Origin: Streptomyces seoulensis
GTDB taxonomy: Bacteria > Actinomycetota > Actinomycetes > Streptomycetales > Streptomycetaceae
Length of the DNA stretch: 64,000 nucleotides
Reading direction: 5' to 3'
Assembly: GCA_013364255.1 (NCBI GenBank)
Contig: CP054936.1
Location: 7,272,353 to 7,336,352, forward strand
In this document: positions 37,601 to 41,900 of the stretch, one piece after another
Layout: each line of letters opens with the position of its first letter
Numbering within the stretch: the stretch's first letter is position 1
Notes under the pieces: model-generated
Told to the model about the DNA's origin: nothing
The model's input: only the letters and a program-made list of their open reading frames with translations
Databases searched by the model: none
Position numbers and translations under genes: made by a program

Positions 37601-38919
37601 GCGGCACCGTGCTGGTGACCGGCGGAACCGAGGGACTCGGCCGGCACGCCGCTCGGTGGCTGGCGGAAGCCGGTGCGGAGCACCTCCTGCTCACCGTCGA
37701 GGGTGATCCGCAGGCACCGCACGTGCATGACTGCGTGACCGAACTGACCGAACTGGGCGTCGAAGTGACGGTTTCCGCCGCCGACATCTCCAGCCGCGCC
37801 GGTGTCGCCGAGCTGCTCGCCGAACCGGCCGGGCAGCCGCCGCTCACCGCCGTGGTGCACGCGGCCGACCTCGCCAGGATCACGCCGGTCGGGGAGATCG
37901 ACGCGGACACACTGGGCGAGGTGCTCTCGGTCAAGGCCGATTCGGCCCGGTACCTGGACGAACTGCTGGGCGACCGTCCCCTCGACAGCTTCGTGGTCTT
38001 CTCCTCGGCCGCGGGTGTGTGGGGCGGTGGCGGCCAGGGCGTCGCGGGCGCGGTCAACGCGTACCTCGACGCCCTGGTGGAGCACCGCCGGGCCCGTGGT
38101 CTGTCGTCGACCTCGCTGGCCTGGGGCGTGATCGAGGGCATCGGCGTGGCCGCGGACCCCGAGGTGCAACAGATGCTCCGTCGCCGCGGTGTGACGCCCA
38201 TGGCGTCGGAGGTGGCCGTGGGGGCGCTGTCCGCCGCGATCCGGTCCGACGACGGTGTGGTCGCCGTCGCGGACATCGACTGGCCGACCTTCGTACCGGC
38301 CTTCACCTCGTCGCGTCCCAGCCCGCTGCTCAGCGACCTGCCCGAGGTACGGCGGGTCACCGAGGCCGCCGACGCGGGCCCGGACCACGCGGAGGCCGGT
38401 GCACGGCTGGCGGACCTGCTGGCGGGGGCGAACGAAGCCGAGCAGACCCGGATCCTCCTGAAGCTCGTCCGCGAACAAGCGGCCACGGCACTGGGGCACA
38501 CCGATCTGGAACAGGTCAAACCGAGGCGGGCCTTCCAGGAGATGGGGTTCGACTCGCTGGCCGCGGTCACCTTGCGCAACGCGCTGGCGGCGGCCATCGG
38601 CAGCAGCCTCCCGGCCACGGCGATCTTCGACTACCCGACCCCGGCGGCACTCGTGGAGTACCTCCGCGAAGAACTGGTCGACGACCCGGTCACCGAGGCC
38701 GAGGTCGACGAGGCGGAACTCCGACGGGTACTGGCCGCCGTCCCGCTCAGCCGCTTCCGGGAGGCAGGTGTGCTCGACGCGCTGTGGTCGATGGCGCGAT
38801 CGGAGGTGCCCGCCGCGGACTCCGGCCCGGTGCTGGAGGGCAGCGAGGAAATCGAGCTGATCGATGCGATGGACGTCGACGATCTCGTGCAGCGGGCCCT
38901 GGGCCGCACTCAGCCGTGA
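22666..38919 (+). CDS. Ansamycin PKS subunit A: AHBA loading module and modules 1-3 (RifA-like)
   Basis: 5417 residues. Loading module: acyl-CoA ligase domain (about 1-520; LYTSGTTGRPKG motif) for AHBA, a degenerate KR-like domain (about 720-910; no intact GGTGxLG or YxxxN) and an ACP (GFTSVN, serine kept). Module 1: KS (DTACSSS), AT with GHSQG and YASH (28015-28026) for methylmalonyl-CoA, a dead DH lacking HxxxGxxxxP and the acid, an active B-type KR (LDD, GNYAAAN) and ACP. Module 2: KS, AT with GHSIG and HAFH (33136-33147) for malonyl-CoA, ACP. Module 3: KS, AT with GHSQG and YASH (36256-36267), a KR missing its tyrosine, ACP. A C-terminal docking segment ends in VDDLVQRAL. Same layout as RifA: one reduced and two unreduced steps before naphthalene closure. 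Confidence 0.95.
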   Translation: MLRTELVRPLHDLLRTQAAGLGPKTAYRDDHRSLSYTDLETRSRRLAGHLADLRLRPGDRAAMLLGNRVELVESYYAIARSGAIGVPLNPRSSDAELAYLLEDSGARVIITDAYHLDQLGRVQAALFPLTVLVVGLDPAPAGAHSYETLATSEPDSPAYDNLGLDETAWMLYTSGTTGRPKGVLSTTRNCLWSVAACYAPVLGLSDADRVLWPLPLFHSLSHIACVLSVTAVGATARIVDGLSAGDVLDIWDDEGFTVVAGVPTMYHRLVREARTRGFDAPGLRVGLVGGAITTAALRRSVEETFGVPLIDAYGSTETCGSITVNWPTGDRVEGSCGLPVVGLGVRLVDPRTGLDVPDGVEGEVWVRGPNVMSGYHNQPEATAEALKDGWYHTGDLARRDEAGYFTVTGRIKELIIRAGENIHPVEVENVLRTVPGIADAAVVGTPHEVLGEAPVAFVVPAPEGFDPAEAFAVCREQLSAFKVPEELYEIREIPRTASGKTTRRRLLELPARLRAVGDTYHASLLRTDWTARPPRPRPAPADWALVGRQAAQAASGLEAAGARTRTHPDLDALRADLAAGAPVPAVTLLAVPAPGRRADALGAAAAELTTWVRTWSEDGRLAGRLLVVATRGAVTTGADDPADPRTAALWGLLCSLQAEHPGNVVIADLDDDLSPSALPAAVASGDRRFAVRSGVTLVPRPARVATDIGPGLPLCLDEPGTVVVTGADTPRGAAIAEHLAGNYGVTGILLVTAPGRAGLAAETRAALAESGTETVLIECDLTNRARLKRALAKAAPVRAIVYADESGPGRDRLTATVAGTRNLRDLTRDEDLSAFVLCPATSATADREDTAAAASAAFLAALARQLQAEGVPALSLAWQTDQGTASLTRRQELAAFDAALTAGRPELVMLKLDPDAMPGGSAAPLTRTSADAPAGGTADDEPPVHEDPAASLRWSGLAREERKRELVDLVREQVAELLDLSGPQAVTADRAFRDLGFTSVNAVELRDRLARATNLRLPATTAFDHPTPQALGQRLHRELFGADEPAEQPSAPASGADEPIAIVGMACRFPGGVSSPEELWRLVAEETDAISAFPADRGWDLEGLYHPDPDHAGTSYAREGGFLHGAAEFDAGFFGISPREALAMDPQQRLMLETSWEALERAGIDPAALRGEPVGVYTGAMHQGYAAGDTDDVGSASEGVEGYLMTGSAESVLSGRVSYVLGLEGPAVTVDTACSSSLVALHMAAQSLRSGESVLALAGGVTVMSGADAFVAFSRQRGLAADGRCKSFAASADGTGWGEGAGVLVLERLSDAVRKGRRVLAVVRGSAVNQDGASNGLTAPNGPSQQRVIRRALANAGLAAAEIDVVEAHGTGTVLGDPIEAQAIIATYGQGRSAEQPVWLGSLKSNIGHTQAAAGVAGVIKMVQAMRHGVLPRTLHVDEPTPQVDWSAGAVELLTEAREWPETGRARRAGVSSFGVSGTNAHVIVEQAPEQVPPSRADRAVFDGMVPLLVSGRGRTALAGQAGRLAGFLAEHDEDQLMDVARSLATTRGALPDRAVVVAGGRDQALAGLEAMARGEWAPGVVTAVGERAAGGVAFVFPGQGAQWVGMGADLLGVSGVFARRLGECARVLDGLTGWSLLEVVRGGGGVSWDAVDVVQPVSFAVMVSLASVWEACGVRPDAVVGHSQGEIAAAVVAGALSLEDGAAVVVERSRLIAARLSGGGGMASIATDVEQVRTLLAGYEGLEVAAVNGPRSVVVAGSEPALASLIADCEASGLRARRIPVDYASHSARVEEIEEELRAVLAGVTPGAGRVPFYSAVTGEPIDTTTLDAGYWYRNLRRTVRFEAATRALAAAGHRVFVEVSSHPVLVPSVEETVQNGGTGPIVVTGTLRRDEDGPARFLEALARLHVQGVAVDWPALLGRRTGWPLDLPTYAFQRQRFWLESGKGAGDPATLGQTGVDHPLLGARAETPATGGVLFTSRWSTRSLPWAADAHAVPAAAFVDLVMRAGDEVGCGLVAELDVEAPLALPESGGVQVRVAVGEPDDSGKRPVLVHGRREDGGEAARWTRYATALLAPDETVPDVETARWPARDSRDGADVVLPEGTEPGRFGLHPVLLEAAARLAHSHTGSAGSAGAAELDGLPCAWRGVRLYETGATRLRVQAAPGASGEFGLRLTDTRGAVVASVESVAWQPVDFPESDPGAARSRDALFQVTWTETALPRTAGPDEAVRVRTAADVAAWAADAAASGLVVADLMDLGDGLRPLLARALELLHAWLDRPTPEDARLILLTPDTDDPVAAAVSGLVRSAQSEHPDRFVLVSTDAPVDGTASWPPVPAGVLVDVLASGEPQLAFRSGTVRVPRLTRAALDQGAADVRPLDPRGTVLITGGTGALGALVARHLVGEHRVRNLVLAGRRGPDAPGASELATELTALGARVRIVACDVADRAAVADLLSSVPREAPLTAVVHTAGVLDDAVVTALTPQRLDVVLRPKADAALVLDELTREHDLAAFVLFSSAAGVFGNPGQGNYAAANAFLDALARRRRTAGLPATSLAWGHWSLSSEMTAHLSDTDLRRNRRVGMSPLSAELGTALFDIALTSAEPALLPAALDLADLRARSASARIPALLSGLVRRGRRGASTHAPGGATGLARRLASSTEADQEEYLLTLISGRAAEILGHSSGERIEPNRSFREAGFDSLTSVELRNRIAAETGLRLPATLLFDHPNPRALARRLRADILGADVVTEAPQTPAATPPTDDDPLAIVAMSCRFPGGVNDPEGLWKLLMDGADAVGDFPDDRGWDLDELYHADPDHPGTTYTKRGAFLTDVAGFDADFFGISPREALAMDPQQRLFLETSWEVFERAGIDPTTLRGSAIGVFAGVNTQGYAWRLRERPELVEGHRITGVSDAVLSGRVSYVLGLEGPAVTLDTACSSSLVALHLAARSLRSGECTMALAGGVTVMTEPDAFIDFSRQRGLAADGRCKPFAAAADGTGWAEGVGVLLLERLSDAVRDGHEVLAVVRGSAVNQDGASNGLTAPNGPSQQRVIRRALADAGLPATGIDAVEAHGTGTVLGDPIEAQALLATYGQGRDADDPLWLGSLKSNIGHTQAAAGVAGVIKMVQAMRHGVLPRTLHVDQPTPQVDWSAGAVELLTEARAWPETGRPRRAAVSGFGVSGTNAHVVLEQAPEPEPTRAVTDTAPGAAPVLPWLLSAKSTEGLCGQAAALAEHLRRTPGADGADLAYSLLTTRALFDHRAAVVGADRERLLADLDRLATDGTLPETVVRDERRPGRLAFLFTGQGSQRVGMGRELYDRYPVYRASFDALCAELDRRLADTVELPLRDVVFAPPGSAGAALLDSTVYAQSALFALETSLHRLYASWGVHADLLAGHSIGELTAAHCAGVLSLEDAAALVAARARLMQALPGGGVMIAVNAPESEVLPLVAERPEAVAIAAVNGPASVVLSGDTDTVTAVAAELAARGHRTKRLRVSHAFHSPHMDDMLDAFRELASGLTYLPPTVPVVSNLTGAVATPGQLCSADYWVQHVRQAVRFHDGLRTLREHDVTTFLELGPDGVLSAMAQETVGDRTDGGGFVPALQRHGDEPLTVVTALARLHARGVPVTWTALFEGAAPRRVELPTYAFQHRRFWVDTGQPGDNGPATQPSEASEAAEAVKTVEVGGAVESVESFESVESFEAGSPAAQLAALSANERNLELLQLVSAHTAAVLGHDHTDEIKATRAFQSLGFDSLAAVRLQTRLQDALRVSLPSTLVFDYPSPVELAEFLGAELFGRRTEVADAPGAVQDPSEPIAIVGMACRLPGGVSSPEELWDLVRSGADGISGFPADRGWDLEGLYHPDPDHAGTSYAREGGFLYGAAEFDAGFFGISPREALAMDPQQRLMLETSWEALERAGIDPAGLRGNPVGVFSGMVNHEYTTRVDTVPEGVEGYLMTGGAGSVLSGRVSYVLGLEGPAVTVDTACSSSLVALHMAAQSLRSGESVLALAGGVTVMSGADAFVAFSRQRGLAADGRCKSFAASADGTGWGEGAGVLVLERLSDAVRNGRRVLAVVRGSAVNQDGASNGLTAPNGPSQQRVIRRALANAGVMAAEVDAVEAHGTGTPLGDPIEAQALLATYGQGRDADQPLWLGSLKSNIGHTQAAAGVAGVIKMVQAMRHGVLPRTLHVDEPTPQVDWSAGAVELLTEARQWPETGRARRAGVSSFGVSGTNAHVIIEEAPPAKRTSEEPPEPGVFAGPDLPLLVSGRGEAALAGQAGRLAGFVAEHDENQLMDVAQSLAATRGALVDRAVVVARGRDEAVAGLEALMRGEPSPGVVTAVGGAVKGRTAFVFPGQGAQWVGMGADLLGVSGVFARRLGECARVLDGLTGWSLLEVVRGGGGVSWDAVDVVQPVSFAVMVSLASVWEACGVRPDAVVGHSQGEIAAAVVAGALSLEDGAAVVVERSRLIAARLSGGGGMASIATDVEQVRALLAGYDGLEVAAVNGPRSVVVAGSEPALVSLIADCEASGLRARRIPVDYASHSARVEEIEEELRAVLAGVTPGAGRVPFYSAVTGEPIDTTTLDAGYWYRNLRHTVRFESAIRALAADGFRTYVEVSSHPVLVPGIEETVQTCGPGPVVVTGTLRRDEGGPARFLEALARLHVQGVAVDWPVLLGRRTGWPLDLPTYAFQRQRFWLESGKGAGDQAAGGDQVDARFWDAVEREDLGSLAQILEFAPDDGDEFLKAMSSALGTLATWRRGRTEKSVLNRLRHRVTWTPLPPVAAGASTGSWLVVVPPDTADDDRRIARIVRTLDGAGMRTRIVEFAETDGTGYVDAVRRAMAQEELTGVVSLLALDPRERPGSPVLTEGTAATLALIRAHGEAAAGPRLWCVTSGAVSIGPTDRLRTPEQAAVWGLGHAAALEHPDRWGGLVDLPEVIDARTGPALLGVLNGTSGEDQVAVRSAGVFGRRLSKSPLRTEPTRRNWRPRGTVLVTGGTEGLGRHAARWLAEAGAEHLLLTVEGDPQAPHVHDCVTELTELGVEVTVSAADISSRAGVAELLAEPAGQPPLTAVVHAADLARITPVGEIDADTLGEVLSVKADSARYLDELLGDRPLDSFVVFSSAAGVWGGGGQGVAGAVNAYLDALVEHRRARGLSSTSLAWGVIEGIGVAADPEVQQMLRRRGVTPMASEVAVGALSAAIRSDDGVVAVADIDWPTFVPAFTSSRPSPLLSDLPEVRRVTEAADAGPDHAEAGARLADLLAGANEAEQTRILLKLVREQAATALGHTDLEQVKPRRAFQEMGFDSLAAVTLRNALAAAIGSSLPATAIFDYPTPAALVEYLREELVDDPVTEAEVDEAELRRVLAAVPLSRFREAGVLDALWSMARSEVPAADSGPVLEGSEEIELIDAMDVDDLVQRALGRTQP
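27440..28190 (+). repeat. Methylmalonyl AT tract, copy 1 (module 1)
   Basis: Near-identical to the AT tracts of module 3 (35680-36420) and module 5 (46230-46990), and in its first about 450 to 500 bases to module 6 (from 51780). TTG/GTG-rich codon use as in the malonyl tract. Confidence 0.8.
35290..36420 (+). repeat. KS-AT linker and methylmalonyl AT tract (module 3)
   Basis: Its first 800 bases are almost identical to 51390-52190 of module 6, including the KS-AT linker with KRTSEEPPEPG; the AT part also matches modules 1 and 5. Confidence 0.8.
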
Positions 38920-38944
38920 TCGATAGGTGAAGGACGAGGAAATC

Positions 38945-41900
38945 ATGGCTGCTCAGAGCGAACAGATAATCAACGCCCTGCGTGCGTCCCTGAAGGAGAA
39001 CGCCCGGCTTCAGCAGCAGTACGACCGGGTCGTGGCCGCCGACACGGAGCCGATCGCGATCGTGGGGATGGCGTGCCGGCTTCCGGGCGGGGTGTCCGGC
39101 CCGGAGGAGTTGTGGGACCTGGTGGTGGCCGGTGGGGACGGTGTGTCGGGTTTCCCGGTGAATCGTGGGTGGGATCTGGAGAATCTCTATCACCCGGATC
39201 CGGATCATCCGGGTACGAGTTATACGCGGGAGGGTGGTTTCCTGCACGACGCGGACGAGTTCGACGCGGGGTTCTTCGGGATTTCTCCGCGTGAGGCGTT
39301 GGCGATGGATCCGCAGCAGCGGCTGATGCTGGAGATCTCCTGGGAGGCGCTGGAGCGGGCGGGCATCGACCCGGCCGCCCTGCGCGGCAAGCCCGTCGGC
39401 GTGTTCTCCGGCATCGCCTTCCACGACTACGCCAACGATCCGCAGGACGCCGCGGACGGACTTGAGGGGTTCCTCCTCACCGGCGGCGCGGGGAGTGTGC
39501 TCTCGGGTCGGGTGTCATACGTACTGGGCCTTGAAGGTCCGGCGGTGACGCTGGACACGGCCTGCTCGTCGTCGCTGGTGGCCCTGCACCTGGCGGCGCA
39601 GTCGCTGCGGTCGGGGGAATCCGCGCTGGCGCTGGCCGGCGGCGTGACCGTGATGGCCGAACCGGACGCCTTCGTCAGGTTCTCGCGGCAGCGTGGTCTG
39701 GCTGCCGACGGCCGGTGCAAGTCGTTCGCGGCGTCCGCCGACGGCACCGGTTTCGCGGAGGGTGCGGGTGTGCTGGTGCTGGAGCGGTTGTCGGACGCGA
39801 TGCGCAAGGGGCACAGGGTGCTGGCGGTGGTGCGGGGTTCGGCGGTGAATCAGGACGGTGCGTCGAACGGGCTGACGGCGCCGAACGGTCCCTCCCAGCA
39901 GCGTGTCATCCGGCGTGCGCTGACGAACGCGGGGCTCTCGGTCGCCGACGTCGATGTGGTGGAGGCGCACGGTACGGGGACGGTGTTGGGTGATCCGATC
40001 GAGGCGCAGGCGCTGCTGGCGACCTATGGTCGGGGTCGTGAGGCGGGTCGGCCGTTGTGGCTGGGATCGTTGAAGTCGAACATCGGTCATACGCAGGCCG
40101 CCGCGGGGGTGGCGGGTGTGATCAAGATGGTGCAGGCGATGCGGCACGGTGTGCTGCCGCGCACGTTGCACGTGGACGAGCCGACGCCGCAGGTGGACTG
40201 GTCGGTGGGCGCGGTGGAGCTGCTCACCGAAGCCCGTGCGTGGCCCGAGACGGGGCGCCCCCGCCGCGCCGCCGTCTCCGGCTTCGGTGTCAGCGGCACC
40301 AACGCGCACGTGATCCTGGAGCAGGCGCCCGACCAGGCTCCCCCGTCGGCGGCGGAGGACCGCCCCGTGTGCGACGGTGCGGTGCCGGTTCCGTTGCTGG
40401 TGTCGGGGCGTGGTCAGGCGGCGCTGGCGGGTCAGGCCGGGCGGCTGGCCGGGTTCCTGTCGGAGCGGGTCGAGTACGAACTCGCTGATGTGGCGCGGTC
40501 GCTGGCGGTGTCGCGGGGTGCGTTGGCCGATCGTGCGGTGGTGGTGGCGGGGGGGCGTGGTGAGGCGGTGGCTGGTCTGGAGGCGTTGGCGGGTGGTGAG
40601 TCGGCGCCGGGTGTGATCGTGGGCGGGCGTTCTGTGCTGGAGGATGGCCGGTTGGGGGTGTTGTTCTCGGGTCAGGGTTCGCAGTGGGTGGGGATGGCGC
40701 GGGGGTTGTATGAGCGTTTCGGTGTGTTCCGTGCGGCGTTCGATGCGGCGTGTGGGGTGTTGGATGCGCGGTTGGCGGGGTGTGTGGAGTATGCGGTGGC
40801 CGATGTGGTGTTCGGTACTGCGGGTACTGCAGATATTGCGGGTTCTGCGGGTTCTGCGGGTGTGGCGGGGTTGTTGGATCGGACGGTGTATGCGCAGGCG
40901 GGTTTGTTCGCGGTGGAGACGGCGTTGTTCCGGTTGGTGGAGTCGTGGGGTGTGTGTCCGGATGTGGTGGGTGGGCATTCGGTGGGTGAGGTGGTGGCCG
41001 CGCATGTGGCGGGGGTGTTGTCGTTGGAGGATGCGGGGGCGTTGGTGGCTGCGCGTGGCCGGTTGATGGATGCGTTGCCGGAGGGGGGTGTGATGGTGTC
41101 GGTGGCTGCGGGGGAGGAGGAGGTCGCTGCGCTGCTGCCGTCGGGGGTTTCGATCGCCGCGGTGAACGGCCCGCGATCGGTGGTGATTTCCGGTGCTGAG
41201 GGTGATGTTCTGGCTGTGGCTGAGGAGTTGGCCGGCCGGGGTCATCGGACCAGGCGGTTGCGGGTGAGTCATGCCTTTCATTCCGCGCTGATGGAGCCGA
41301 TGTTGGAGGAGTTCGGTGGGGTGGTGGCGGGGTTGGTGTTTAAGTCTCCGCGGGTGGCGATGGTGTCGAATGTGTCGGGGCGGTTGGTGGATGCGGAGGT
41401 GGTGACGCGTCCGGGGTATTGGGTGGAGCATGTGCGTTCCACGGTGCGGTTTGCTGAGGGTGTGGGGGCGTTGCGGGGGGCGGAGGTGTCCACGGTGTTG
41501 GAGTTGGGTCCGGATGCGGTGTTGTCGGGTATGGGTGTGGAGTGCTGGCCGGAGGGGGGTGGGGTGTTTGTTCCGGCTTTGCGTCGTGGTGGGGATGAGG
41601 TGCGGTCGTTGGTGGAGGCGGTGGCTCGGTTGCATGTGCGGGGTGTGCTGGTGGACTGGCGGGTGTTGGTGGGTGGGGGTGGGGGTTGGCCGGTGGAGTT
41701 GCCGACGTATGCGTTTCAGCGGCAGCGTTTCTGGCTGGCGTCGGGTGGGGGTTCGGGGGATCCGGTGGGGTTGGGGTTGGCGGGGGTGGGTCATCCGATG
41801 TTGGGTGCGGTGGTGGAGGTTCCGGCGTCGGGTGGGGTGTTGTTCGTTTCGCGTTGGTCGTCGGGTTCGTTTCCGTGGCTGGCTGATCATGCGGTGGCGG

